Source: Diphasiastrum complanatum
Lineage: Eukaryota > Streptophyta > Lycopodiopsida > Lycopodiales > Lycopodiaceae
DNA length: 64,000 nt
Assembly (NCBI GenBank): GCA_029204225.1
Contig: CM055100.1
Coordinates: 34,924,645 to 34,988,644 of the forward strand
Direction: 5' to 3'
The notes below the pieces were generated by a model, which saw only the letters and a program-made list of their open reading frames with translations, was not told the origin of the DNA and searched no databases. How positions within the stretch are numbered: the stretch's first letter is position 1; each line of letters begins with the position of its first letter. Shown in pieces: positions 10,789-22,064 of this stretch. The position numbers and the translations under genes are program-made.

Positions 10789-10890
10789 AGGACTTCAAGG
10801 CGTGCTCATTTGGGAGTACAGAGGATGGCATTATAGCAGGGGGCAAGTTTTGGACATTGGCATCAATGGGGAGGCATCTACCATCGTGGG

Positions 10891-11020
10891 TGTTATGGCC
10901 CTAATGGGGGGTTTGTACCATTAGCGGGCTGCCTTGGATGTAGGGGCCAGGCCTAATCTGGATAATAGTTAAGTAGGACCTTAGGCTATGCCTGCATGCA
11001 GTATAGGCATGTGTGTTGCA
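10891..11020 (+). repeat. 5' fragment of a gypsy LTR (TGTTATGG family)
   Basis: Starts TGTTATGGCCCTAATGG and matches the first 130 bases or so of the LTR at 11677, with few differences. It stops abruptly after GTGTGTTGCA and is joined straight to integrase coding sequence at 11021. Everything from the rest of the LTR to mid-integrase is therefore deleted. The same LTR family occurs at 36570 and 38850. Confidence 0.85.
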
Positions 11021-11665
11021 TACGTTTCACTTAGGCAATCTCAGTGGAAAAAGTATCTTCCATTGATTGAGTTTGCTTATAACAGTAGTAAGCATTCGGC
11101 TACTGGGTATAGTCCGTTTATGCTTATGTATGGATCTCAACATAGATCTCTGATAACGGTTGAAACTGAGTTGATTAAAGTTTAGAAAGTAGCGAATTTC
11201 TTGTGTGAAATGCTGGAAATGTTACAATTAGCACGTGAAAATATTTTAGGTGCCCAGGATCGGGTAAGACATTTTGCTAATCTGAAAAGATCGCCTCGGG
11301 AGTTTCAAGTTGGAGATTGGGTGTATCTTAGAATTCCAAAGGATTCTAAGGTAATGCGCACTGGGAAGCATTACAATCTGTCTGCCAGGTACAGTGGACC
11401 TTATAGAATCTTGAAAAAGATTGGATCTTTAGCTTACCGATTAGAGTTACTAGAGGGAACCAAGGCTCATCATGTGCATCATGTAAGTCGTCTGAAGATG
11501 AGTTTACATGAGGGAGATCATGTTGGTTCTGGTACTAATCTAGATTCATTTGAAAACTTATCTGAGAGGATTTCTTTAGAACCTGAAAAAATCAGGTTCT
11601 TGATACGAGATCCAAGGCTTGCAAAATTGGGATGTTATTGCGTTCTGAGGACAGAACTAAAATAA
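11021..11665 (+). pseudogene. Gypsy integrase C-terminal half
   Basis: Begins mid-domain with YVSLRQSQWKKYLPLIEFAYN, the segment just after the integrase core in plant gypsy elements, and continues GYSPFMLMYG. A TAG at about 11183 breaks the frame. The next stretch holds RHFANLKRSPREFQVGDWVYLRI, the YSGPYRILKKIGSLAYRLEL GPF/Y module and HHVHHVSRLKM. It ends at TAA 11663-11665. A purine tract and an LTR start follow within 12 bases, so this is the true 3' end of the polyprotein. There is no chromodomain. Confidence 0.85.
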
Positions 11666-11674
11666 GGGGGGAGG
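11664..11674 (+). other. Gypsy polypurine tract
   Basis: AAGGGGGGAGG overlaps the stop codon of the integrase remnant and lies two bases before the LTR start TGTTATGG at 11677. Confidence 0.8.
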
Positions 11675-11676
11675 TA

Positions 11677-12285
11677 TGTTATGGCCCTAATGGGGGGTTT
11701 GTACCATTAGGGGGCTGCCTTGGATGTAGGGGCCAGGCCTAATTTGGATAATAGCTAAGTAGGACCATAGGCTATGCCTGCATGCGGTATAGGCATGTGT
11801 GTTGCATCCTAGTATGGGATAGGATGTACATGCATTGTGTCTATGCATGGGTCTTTGCTATTATGAGTTAGGGGTACCTACATGCAGTGGACATGCATGG
11901 GAGTTAGACATGAGTTGATAGCATGCTTACATGTGGATTCATTGCATGGACAGACAGGGGAGGGGCTTCTCTCTATATATACCCACTCCTGTGTCCATTT
12001 GATTCATTGAGAGTCTGCGGCCGTTATGCTGTCGGATTGGTAAGCGCTTCCTATCATAGAGATTTGCCATACTCCCTAGTGCTCGGGGGCTAGATCGGAC
12101 AGTCTAGGTTTGGTTTGGACAATTTCATCCACTGCACTCCCTTATTGTGTTCTTAACGCTCATTCTCTATTGGAGGTCTTGGAAAACGTTTTAACGGGCG
12201 TGGATAAGTTACCTATAGCTTTCATGCATTTGGCTGTATTTGTAGGAATCTGGGCTTGGTACAAGTGTTGGAACCTATATGGTTC
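11677..12285 (+). repeat. Gypsy LTR (TGTTATGG family)
   Basis: Starts TGTTATGGCCCTAATGG just after a purine tract. Internal landmarks shared with 36570-36939 and 38850-39072 are the GCATGTGTGTTGCAT segment, TATATATA at 11974-11981, CATTGAGAGTCT, and CCATACTCCCTAGTGCTCGG. Similarity to the 38.85-kb copy persists to about 12200. I place the end near 12285 because the next bases (TGGTTCAGATTC) weakly resemble a primer site; that boundary is uncertain. Confidence 0.75.
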
Positions 12286-12650
12286 AGATTCACAAGCGGT
12301 GAGATCAGATTGCCTAGAGGAAGTCACTCAGAGCCATATACCTCAATACGATCAGAGAGATAGTGGTCTCAGGATCCCATGAGCGGCGACTCAGGGACAT
12401 GCTTGTGTTGACATGGCGTCGGGTGGCACATAGCCAGGGAGAGCAAGCAGGTGCTAGGAGCCAGGTGGAGCAGGTGATGATTTGGAGTTCGGCTTGTCTA
12501 GTAGGATGGTGACCAGGATCGGAGACATCAGGTGAGCATAGTATGTGGATGACGAGTCCATTGGGGTTGCACTCAAAGAGATGCTATAGTTGCTCAGGTA
12601 TGATATGTCATTTGATGTATGGACGATGTTCTTCAGTTGGTGCATCATGT
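12286..12650 (+). pseudogene. Possible gypsy leader and gag remnant
   Basis: After the LTR comes TGGTTCAGATTC, a weak primer-site look-alike. From 12411, ATGGCGTCGGG opens a frame that reads as gag-like charged sequence for about 80 residues (SIGVALKEML near the middle), broken by several TAG or TGA stops. If real, the order is integrase, LTR, gag, meaning two element copies share one LTR. The evidence is composition and position only; no zinc knuckle is seen. Confidence 0.3.
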
Positions 12651-13239
12651 GGTGGCCTAGGGACGGGTCAAGCCTACTTGGAGGTAGGTGGCATGGAGTG
12701 TACCCAGTGTGGTACATATTCTGAGGGCATGGAGTGCATTACGGGGTGATGTGGATCCAACATGCCCATGGTTATGAGCTGACAGGGATGGAGATGGTTG
12801 CTCAAGGAGTGATAGTTGATACTTTGGTGAGTGATCAGGTGAGCTGCATGGTTATATGCACAGTAGTCTCCAGGTTGGCGTCACATGTTATTTCTATCCA
12901 TTATCTTTTGGTAAGCAGGATGCAGCTTTGGTTAGATCCAGTTGGAGCCTAGTTGCACTAAAGGTGGACAGATTCTTGGGGAGCTATCAACGGGTAATGG
13001 ATACTTGGTAATCAGATGGTACAGGGTACAGGGTGAGGATGAGTCAGTTGATCGAGAGTCTGGTAGACTCTCTGTATGAGCATTGTATTTGCATGATACT
13101 TTGTGAGTCAAACCTGGTGGTTTGTTGGTGTGCTTGAGTGTGAGTCAAGTACAGAGTAGCAGGACATGCATAACATCTTTTGGACACTCCAGACATTGCT
13201 ACAAATTATTGTTTTTCCCTCTTAACACATTTGAGCTTA
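12651..13239. other. No recognisable gene
   Basis: Short open stretches on both strands show no known domain. The last bases (AAGGGAGAGAG, about 13230-13240) could be a polypurine tract for the copia LTR that follows, but no copia protein is visible upstream. Confidence 0.4.
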
Positions 13240-13537
13240 AGGGAGAGAGTTAGAAATTAAAATTAATCTGATATACATTTTATGTAAGCTCTAAATGTGA
13301 TACTATAATAAATGTATAGTTAGTCAGTTTACTTTATATGGTTGTGTTTGGGACGTGACCCACTATCATTATATCAGTCCGGCATTGATCCCGTAGCCGG
13401 CTACTTGGGCTAGCCGAGTAGCCATATTGGTAGGAAAAGCTAGCTTGTACAGAGTTATTTACAGTTTGCTATACTTGGGAGCATGTCCCAAGTTTGTCGG
13501 TCGAATTTGGCCATAATGGGCCCGGGTGTTAAACTAT
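13240..13537 (+). repeat. Truncated copia-type LTR
   Basis: Starts GTTAGAAATTAAAAT after a purine-rich stretch. It aligns over about 290 bases with the reverse complement of 23577-23870 at roughly 90% identity by eye, including CCGTAGCCGGCTACTTGGG and TTTGTCGGTC. The minus-strand copy continues about 185 bases further to a primer site, so this copy lacks its 3' part. Confidence 0.8.
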
Positions 13538-15940
13538 TTTCTAGCAAGGGATTGAACTAACTAGAAATGTTCAAAGGGGTAAATCCGCGAAATCAAGTAT
13601 CAAATCTCACTTTACGCAAGTATCGATGATTCTCTATCTGTCAATCCTGAATCTTTATAGGATACACCGTATTTTATATAAAAGAGTGTTCCAAACTCTT
13701 CATAAATGTAACGGGGCTAAAATAGAATAGCTACCTTCAGGTAACAATTCAGTAATAGTTTCACTAATCTCACTATCTACAGTAGCCCAGCACTCTTCAT
13801 CTAGTGTGTACTCAATGTTAATATATATATGGATAATTGATTCTTGATAGTATAATTCTGATAGAAAATTGAGTATACTTCTACGATCATGTTCAGGAAT
13901 TTGATGAAAGTTCCAACAATTTATAGTAACAGACATCCCATCCTTGTTTCCCAGTATCTCCATAATAGTTCATAGTATATTTACTCAATTTTCGTTCTTT
14001 AAAACCTCTCAAGTACAAGTATTAGTATGGCATCAACACTATATGTTCCAACAGTAATACCTCTTTCTTATCATAACCGTATTATTCCAAATTGTGTGTT
14101 CCAACAATTTTGGATATAGTATTCAGTTTGTGTGTTCCAACAAAGTGATATTTATATAGTATAGACTTATTACATATATTGCAAATTATGACATGTTCTT
14201 TATTAGAATACTGATCACTTAATAATTTTCAAACAGTCTGCCAAAGTTCAGTTTTCTTACTGTAGATGGATTTTACACAAAATTTTGCTCACTTTTGCTT
14301 TTCGGATTGTTCAACTCCGATGTAAAACAAACAAGTTATAACCATTTTAAGTTCGGCTGCAATTTTTCTTTATATAAAATTTTATAAGGCCCCTTGTAAG
14401 TTATAAAGCTTTAGGAAAACCATAAATGTTGTTTTCATAGATAAAGCTATCAGTTCCTTAAGTTTTCACAATTTAGAAGTTATGACTTTGGTTCAACTTC
14501 TTAGTAAATCAAACTTCAGACTGTAAATTACATACAGTCAGGAAACCGGTTTCAAATATAGCCAGAATAAAGATTTATGGTAAATTCGGTAAAATTATTA
14601 GCAGTTCATTATTTTCATTTCAGTCACAAAATTTCATAACCACTTACCTCAGACAAAATCATAGTACTGCCTCTTAGTCCAAAAGTGTGTCCAGAGATTA
14701 AGGGTTCCAATCAGTCAGCAGGTATCCGGATTTTCAAATTATCGACTGTTGCCGGTCCCGTCACTTTGACTTCTCCAAAACTCAGAAATTGGCCTTCAAG
14801 AAGGCGTGGACTGGGTCACGTGGATCAGAACCCCGCTGATGGAGCAATTGGCACCTGCCTTCTACTTTCAGATTTAACCAACGTACTTCAACAGGTCTTC
14901 TGGCCTCAGATTCTGCCAGGAACTTCACTTCCTCAAGCAAGTGTACTCAAATACGGGCTGCAAATGATCTGCAGATGGGCTTCAATGGATTTCTTTTCAC
15001 AATCAGCAAGCAACATTATTCAATAATTTCAAGCAACATTCCCATCGCGCCTACAGGTCGCAATTGGCAACAGGTTTTCCAAATGTCTATTTTAACAGAG
15101 GCACAAACTCTTAGTTCTACAGTAAGCTATCAATCAAGCATTTGCAATAGGTTCTGGCACGCTACAATAGGTTTACTGATTTTGAACTTTTAGCAATCAA
15201 TTCAACAGGCCTGTGACCACACGAATCAGTGGGCAACGCAACATGGCTTCAAACTTCATAGTTCAATCTTTCACGGATTCCTTTTAGCACAGATCAATTC
15301 TTTTCATTGTAATTTAGAGTGTAATTATGACTCAGACGGATCCCGCATTCATCAGGGAAAGATTCGCGTTCCTATCAGAGGCTGAGTGAACTGACGGCTC
15401 ATGCACACAGGAACTCTTGCTAGTCTCTCCTCTAACAATTGCAAAATGAACAAGAAACTCCTCGCGTTTGTCTTCCTTATTCTCGTGAGAGAGAAGGTGC
15501 CTTTTATAACCTCCTTTCAATTCATAATTTCTTAGTTTTTGAAAAACACTAATTCTTCAAAATGAAAAACAAAGCTCCCATGTTCATTTTGGCCTCCATT
15601 TGGCTTTTAACTTCACCATAGCCTGATCACCATATAGGCCTTGTAAATACTTGTGGCTTTCTCCACTTATCTATCTAATACCATTTCCATCTGCACACAC
15701 CCTCGCTTAAAGCTTTACATCATCAACTGTAATTCCGAACTCAACCCTCAGATACTCTTCAGTGAGTAATCAACAATTGCTCAAATTCGAGATGCCGTAA
15801 CATTTATTGAACTGCTTGTCATTAGAAACTGCAACTGAACGTCACACAGTAAAATGAGTGTCCTCAATTGAAAAAACAAATGGAAACCAATTTATGCCAT
15901 TTGTGTAATTCGCCTGATCATGACGCTGCTTTTTGCAACT
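13538..15940. other. 2.4 kb AT-rich sequence without recognisable gene
   Basis: 13540-14680 is strongly AT-rich. An 87-codon minus-strand open stretch at 13700-13963 has no recognisable motif; the phrase TGTGTTCCAACA recurs around 14095-14140. 14690-15300 has higher GC and short plus-strand open stretches without domains. The segment precedes the gag of Gypsy-A and may contain its LTR and leader, but no second LTR copy lets me mark it. Confidence 0.4.
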
Positions 15941-15944
15941 TCAA

Positions 15945-16985
15945 TCCTTGGATAATTCAGCAACGGTATGCCCATATGGGATATTGAGAACCACAGTATG
16001 GAGGAAATCTAGCAGCCAGACCTCGACAATCTACTCTTGGATACCTGGAATGTTTAGCCTTACCTGCCCCACCAAAGCACTCCGCTCCTCTTGCCAATCT
16101 GATGGAACCAGAACCGTATAGAAGTACCGAGCAATGGACTTATGATAATGATCAAGAAGGTGGATCTTCAGAACAATATGCTATTTATGCTGCTGCGCAA
16201 CAACAAGCATCTAGAAATTGGACCAGAGACCCACTTGAATGCTTTGCATGTGGAGAAAATCACAGAGTTGCAGAATGTCCAAATAAAAAAAAAGTGGACC
16301 ATTCTGTCGTGATTGTGGTTATGGGCATTGCTATAAAGAATGTCCAGCAAGACTGAAGCCACCACCAACTACAGCTCCTGTAAATTTGATAACAATCAAG
16401 CAAAGACCAGTACCTCAAAATAAATCAAGTGTACCCTTGATGGTAGTCATCAGAGCACAAGAACAGAAAGAATCGGTAGCGGATCCAATACATGCTGATT
16501 CTATACCATTAATGGATATACCAACAACATCTGGAGTCCATCCAAATCTTCATGCAGAGAAAAGAAGATATCAGGATATGAGACAGTGGATTAAACATCT
16601 GCAAGAAGAAGAGGAGCTTGAAGTTGCTAAAGCAACAACCAAAGTTCGTTCTTCACCATTGCAGCCTCCAAGAAATTCATGTACAGATATGAATGATCGG
16701 TTGCATCATCATGAAGAACCCTTCAAGATGACTGAACCGGAAGCACCACAAACAGAACTGCTCATGAATATTTTGTCTAGTAAGATCAATACTTCATTGG
16801 AAGAGTTCCTGAAGTTGGTGCCAAAAGCAAAGAAAGTCTTAGCACAAAAGTTAGCTCAAGCAGAACCAGAAGTCCATCAAGAGCCACTTTTTTGTGCTAG
16901 ATTTGAAGAATCTAATGAAGTACTCCATGTCGGAGCCACTTGGGAAAGTGAACAAAAAAAAAATCTCTCTACTGATACAGCATAG
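15945..16985 (+). pseudogene. Gypsy-A gag with two zinc knuckles
   Basis: From about 15960 the frame reads YAHMGY, stop, then a Pro/Ala-rich region, then QQQASRNWTRDPLECFACG. The first knuckle, CFACGENHRVAEC, is C-x2-C-x3-H-x4-C. After an A-run frameshift near 16290 a second, CRDCGYGHCYKEC, has the same spacing. Both are one residue shorter than the usual C-x2-C-x4-H-x4-C. The downstream 199-codon frame (16386-16985) is Gln/Glu/Pro-rich with no fold I can name; it probably links gag and protease. Confidence 0.65.
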
Positions 16986-18267
16986 ACAATTTCCTAAAGA
17001 AGCAGCTATGATAGATGATAGTTCAAGAGTTAACCTGATTTCTACAAAACTATGTGCAAAATGGGGCCTTACAAAGATCAAGCCTGCTACATTTGCTATT
17101 AAGCTAGCTGATCAAATGACAATTTGTCCGTGAGGAATGGTTAAAGATATACCTGTTAGAATTGCAGGAGTACAGTTCGTCATTACTTTCATAGTAATGG
17201 ACTTACCAGAAGCACCAAATGTCTACCGACTCCTATAGGGACGTCCATGGTTACGAGCTGCGCAAGTAGTTCAAAACTAGGGTACCGAAAAAATCACTTT
17301 TGAAAATTGTGAACGTGCAGTCAAAGTTGATCCTGCAACTTGGACTATCACACCAGTGGTTCAAAAAGAGGATGATGATTCATCAACAACGGATCATACT
17401 TGTGACCAACCAAAGAAAAATTTGGGAGTCCATTACGATTCTCAAATGGATACTGTCAACTAGAATGAAGCTCTTGCAACGATTGGTTGTATAGCAAGAT
17501 ATATGTGTCAACAAGATAATCAGTCAGATTTGAGTGAGATCTCATTATTGGTTCAAACCTTGGATAAACCGATCACTTTTCCATTGAATGTGCTGAATGT
17601 AGCTTGGATATCAATGAAACCTATACCAGATCCGATTGAAGATGACCTCATACTTGTGAGTCATGCCTTGACTTATGATGACAATGCAGAACTTACTGAT
17701 GAGTAGATTCTAAATCATATGGATCCGACCAGATTTGGAGTGCGTAATGTTTCTGATGAACCAACAATTAAACCGCCCAAAGTAGTTATATTGAAGGAAG
17801 ACAGGATCACAGGGTCAATGACGAAGAAACAAGCCAAGCAACATTATAATACGGTCCTGAAATGGGAAAATCCTCCTCAAAAGATTGATTTAGGAAATGT
17901 GCCACCCTTACTGGATAAAGATAAAGGAAAAGTTGAGGATGATTCTACAAGTCAGAATTCTAACAAGACATCATCGTCTCGGAAGTCATCACCTCCACGA
18001 TCAATTCCTGCTGAGAAGACTAGGCAAAGATCCAAGACAAGTCCTTTCGACAAAGAACAAACAGATGTTGTCCAGCATGATATGCCCGAACATTTTAAAC
18101 ACTATACACTGGATGATTTGGTTATCATGTTACCTAAAGCACATTGTGAATCCGAAGACCAGGTGCCAGAATCGAAAGATGTTTACAATGGCCTAGCTAG
18201 GACACAACCAATGAATCTTGCCGAACCAGGAGAGCCAGAAAAGATTACAAGTTGGATCACAACTTAA
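16986..18267 (+). pseudogene. Gypsy-A protease and linker
   Basis: Near 17005 the frame reads AAMIDDSSRVNLIS, matching a retroviral-type aspartic protease active-site region (D-x-S/G). After an in-frame stop, PVRIAGV...ITFIVMDLPEAPN and then GRPWLRAA (with a stop before GRPWL) give the C-terminal hydrophobic strand. The following frames (17503-17706, 17719-18267) are acidic linker sequence with ILKEDRITGSMTKKQAKQHY. Several TAG stops interrupt it. Confidence 0.65.
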
Positions 18268-19660
18268 TCTTGAACAATATCAAGCACTCCGAAATTTACT
18301 TCTTAAGTATCAAGATTGCTTTGCATGGACTTATCAAGATCTGAAGGGTATTTTGACGTCAATTATTGAACATACCATATCTTTAGTACCTGATGCAGTT
18401 CCAAAGGTTACAAAGTTCTATCACTGTAATCCTAATGTTGTGGATCTGATAAAGAAAGAACTTCAGAAATTGCTTGACACCGATTTCATTTATGAGATTG
18501 AGCATACCAAATGGATCTCACCGAATGTCATTGTTCCTAAGAAGAATGGGAAATTGAGAATTTGTGTGAATCTCAAGGCTTTGAACAAAGTGACGCGGAA
18601 GAATCACTTTATGTTTCTTTTATTCAAAGCATTTTGGATCGCCTTGCTGGAGCAGAAGCTTATAGTTTCCTTGATGGATTTAGTGGTTACAACCAGGTTA
18701 AGATTGCTCCTACAGATCGCCACAAAACAGCTTTTGCAATAGAATGGGACACCTATGCTTACAAAGTAATGGCGTTTGAAGTCTGTAATGCACCAAGTTC
18801 ATTCCAAAGAGTAATGCAATTTGCTTTTAAAGATTATCTAGACCTGGGAGTCCATAGTACAGATACAGACCACCTAGATCGATTGGAGAAAGTATTTGAA
18901 AGATGTCGCAAATATCAAATTTCTCTAAATCCAGAAAAATGTCAGATATGGATTTCCCACGTATTTGTGCTTGGGCATGTGATATCGAGACATGGTATTG
19001 CCACAAATTATTCTAAAATCAAGGTTATTGTGGAATTGCCACTGCCAACAACAATTTGTGAAGTTTATGTGTTTATGGATCATGCGAACTACTATCAAAT
19101 TTTTATTATCTTCTTTGTGGATTTGGCACGACCTATATACAAACTGTCTATTGTTCTTATTTGGACAGTAGAGGCATTAAAGCCTTTGGAAAATTAAAAC
19201 AAGCATATCTTCAGCACCAATATTGTGTTCTCTAGATTGGATGGTTGAATTTCATATTCACACGATGGCCTCGAGATACGCCATTGGATTAGTTTTGACA
19301 CAGCCATGTGATTATAAGAAGGAATATCCTCCTATATGATTTGCAAGCAGATAGCTTACAGATCTGGAGAAAAATTATTCAACAACAGAATGTGAAGCGT
19401 TAGCCATGATTTTTTCTGTTCAAAAATTTCGTCATTATCTCATGGAAATGCTCTTTGCATTTTATACGGATCACTAGCCATTGCTTTATTTGGTAAACAA
19501 GACGTGCAATACTAGCCGCATTGCAAGATGGTTGACTAAATTTGACTTTTGAATTGTGGTTTAAATGGGAAAGCAACATTATCTAGCCGATCATGTTTTG
19601 CAAATTGAATCCACACTACTGAAGTGGATGATGAATTACCAGATGCTGCATTGTTGTAAG
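18218..19660 (+). pseudogene. Gypsy-A reverse transcriptase and RNase H
   Basis: Reverse transcriptase begins near 18262 (YQALRNLLLKYQDCFAWTY) and continues KWISPNVIVPKKNGKLRICV, then AGAEAYSFLDGFSGYNQVKIAP and FEVCNAPSSFQRVM. The catalytic box reads FKDYLDLGVHS. The related 57-kb element has about ten more residues here and an intact LDD, so one catalytic Asp and its preceding strand are deleted. A frameshift near 18600 splits the domain. RNase H (about 19240-19620) is recognisable as HTMASRYAIGLVL, ECEALAMIFSVQKFRHYL and YTDH, with several stops. Confidence 0.8.
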
Positions 19661-19689
19661 TAGAAGCAGTACATATTGTTGAGTAACTG

Positions 19690-20488
19690 ATGCTAGGACA
19701 ATCGAATGACTCTTTGACAAAAGTACAAAAGAGACAATTGATTCATAAGGCTCAACCTTATCAATTGATTGCAGGACAATTATATTGTCGTGGATCAGAC
19801 AATATTTTATGTAGATGTGTTTTACCGCATGAAATACCAGATTTAATCATGTTTTCACATGATGGTATGGGTGGAGGACATTTCTCTACAGATATTATTG
19901 TTCGCAAATTTTTTCAATCAGGTTGTTGGTGGCCTACGCTTCATAAGGACACAGAAACTTATATCAGACATGTGATGTTTGCCAGCAAGCACGACAGCTT
20001 ACTAGATAGAACTATGAACCCTTGCATCTGGTTTTATTGCAAGCATCGTTTGAAAAATGGGTCCTGGATTATGTTGGTCCTATTCATCCTACCGTGCAAG
20101 GATCTCAGGCCCAATACATTATCATAGCAACTAATTATATGACCAAGTAGGTTGAAGCCAAAGCTGTCAAAGTTGCTGATGCAAAATTTACGCCCAAGTT
20201 TCTCTATGAAAATATTATAATCAGATTTGGATGTCCGATCGAGATTGTTAGTGACCGAGGTACACACTTTGTTAATCAAACAATAAAGTGTTTACTGGAA
20301 GATTTTTTTGTTATACACAGATTTAGCACTCCTTACTATCCCAGAGGGAATGGCCCGTATGAAGTAAAGGAAATCCTGAGCTATGGCGTAGTAATTCTTG
20401 AACACTTGGACGGAAAACGATTTGATACTCCGGTGAATGGCAGCCGATTACGCAAGTTTTGGCAGCCTGCTCCGCCAATTCAAGCATG
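19690..20488 (+). pseudogene. Gypsy-A integrase with internal deletion
   Basis: The first part gives [15 protein letters not shown] and the zinc-binding region (HDGMGGGHFSTDIIVRKFF...WWPTLHKDTETYIRHV), in which the last Cys pair is altered. After frameshifts the catalytic core appears (VEAKAVKVADAKF, IEIVSDRGTHFVNQ) up to FSTPYYPRGNG. At about 20357 it jumps straight to PYEVKEILSYGVVILEHLDG, the C-terminal GPY module, and ends with RLRKFWQPAPPIQA at 20488. The DDE glutamate region and what follows (about 500 bases in family members) are missing. Confidence 0.8.
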
Positions 20489-21010
20489 ATCTAATTGATT
20501 TTTCATTTTTATTTGTTTTTCAATTTTTTGTTTTCAATATTTAATTGTTAAGTTTTTGTTTGAAAAAGACCGAAAAAAAAAAAAAAAAGAGGAAGAAAAG
20601 TATTTTTCATGAAAAATGACTTATAAAATCACTGTTTTGGTCAGATGTTGCCTATACAGTATCAGAAACCTTCGGTGAGCTTTCAGACTATACATCCACT
20701 TCCGATATATCGAAGGTTCTTTTCCAGAAAAAAATCATTTTTTGGGTCAGGCAAATGATCAGCAATATGCCATTTTGAAAACCTTCGTCGAGCACCTTAC
20801 TCTCCTTAGGAACCTTTGTTGACATGCTAGATGATCTTAGAATGTCGAAATTAGGTCGGCCATAGGTTTCAGATCTTGAAAAAATACATTTATGACGATA
20901 CTTGGGCGAAGGACCCTCTTGGGCGATGGTTCATCCTTCACCAACCCTGGAAAACGTTCACCGAATAGGTTCAGAGCCTCAAAAACCTTCGTCGAGATAG
21001 AACCGCTTTC
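20489..21010 (+). repeat. Possible Gypsy-A 3' LTR/UTR with repeated CCTTCG motifs
   Basis: Starts with a T-rich stretch and an A-run near 20573-20588. From 20660 to 21000 the phrase ACCTTCG(T/G)(C/T)GAGC or close variants occurs several times (about 20669, 20780, 20810, 20985). No gene is visible. Position after the integrase stop suggests the element's 3' non-coding region. Confidence 0.4.
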
Positions 21011-21084
21011 CTATTCCAAGAATAGATGACATTATGGATAGGATAAATGGATCTTGTATCTTTAGTAGAATTGATTAACCAGAT

Positions 21085-21690
21085 CAGAGTAGCACTCGAA
21101 GATGTCCATAAAACAGCTTTCAGGACTAACTCTGGCTTTTATGAATTTTTATTACCATTTGGTGTTACTAATGCTCCCGCAACATTCAATAGAATGATGG
21201 AATGAATCTTTTGACCCCATAGACGTTTTGTAGGAACATTCTTTGATGATATCTTAGTCTTCAGTGCAAATGAAGAAGAACATAAAAGACATCTAGATAT
21301 CGTCTTTAGAACCCTACAAGAAAAGTCACTTGTCATAAAAGGCAAGAAAAGCGAATTCTTTCTAGAAAAGATACACTTTCTAGGACATATGATTTCTAAG
21401 GAATCCAAATGGACCCTTCAAAGATTAAAGCCATACAAGACTGGCCTAAACCAAGAAATATTCATGAAGTTCGGCCTTTCCTAGGCTTATATTCCTATTA
21501 TAAAAAGTTTATTCACCATTTTGCTCATATAGTCTCACCACTACATAAACTCACTAAGAAGAGGGTAACATTTCATTGTTATAAGAAAGAGCAAAATGCC
21601 TTTGATTATCTGAAAAGCATGCACTTACCACTTGACTTGTTCTTATCATTCCCGACCTTCGTAAGCCTTTCTTTGTGGAAGTGGATGCAA
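21085..21690 (+). pseudogene. Gypsy-B reverse transcriptase
   Basis: Frame from about 21094: [20 protein letters not shown] then [13 protein letters not shown], two stops, then FFDDILVFSANEEEHKRHL, the catalytic box in F-x-DD-I-L form. The thumb and connection follow: KSEFFLEKIHFLGHMIS, and in a shifted frame [31 protein letters not shown]. Stops and a frameshift near 21400 disable it, although both catalytic aspartates are kept. Confidence 0.85.
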
Positions 21691-22064
21691 GTTTAGACTG
21701 TATTGGGGCAGTCTTAAACCAAGAAGGTCATGTTGTAGCCTTTGAAAGCAGACGACTTCAAGGGGCAGAAGTACAGTATGACATTTATGAAAAAGAACTT
21801 TTGGCCATTATTCATGCCCTTAAGTTATGGAAGCACTATCTTCTAGGAAATGATTTCCTAGTTAAAGCAGATCATCAAAGCCTTAGGTACTTTCTCACCC
21901 AGCACCTAATTTGAGAAAAACATCTAAAATGGGCTAACTACCTTAGCAGTTTCCATTTTTAGCTACTTCATCACCCAGGAAAGGACAATAAGGTCGCCGA
22001 TGTATTATCAAGAATCCCCAAGGTCAACCATATTTCCCTAGCATATCATGAAGATTTCCTTCCT
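21675..22064 (+). pseudogene. Gypsy-B RNase H
   Basis: The open stretch reads [21 protein letters not shown], then YDIYEKELLAIIHALKLWKHYLLG and VKADHQSLRYFLTQ, giving the Asp, Glu and Asp positions of gypsy RNase H. A TGA at 21912-21914 and another stop near 21960 interrupt the end. The trailing part has LLHHPGKDNKVADVLSR-like sequence, the usual RNase H tail. Confidence 0.85.

Larger units (their letters stand above)
15945..20488 (+). mobile_element. Gypsy-A: degraded Ty3/gypsy element
   Basis: A plus-strand series of broken frames in the order gag zinc knuckles, protease, reverse transcriptase, RNase H, integrase, as in gypsy elements. Style (LDGFSGYNQV, DLGVHS, GHFSTD...WWPTL) matches the 57-kb Gypsy-F element, so the two belong to related lineages. 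Numerous stops and at least two deletions show it is long dead. No LTR pair was identified. Confidence 0.85.

Noticed and set aside
13700-13963. 87-codon minus-strand open stretch in AT-rich DNA
   Set aside because: Looks protein-like in composition but matches nothing I know and has no supporting context; too weak to call a gene.
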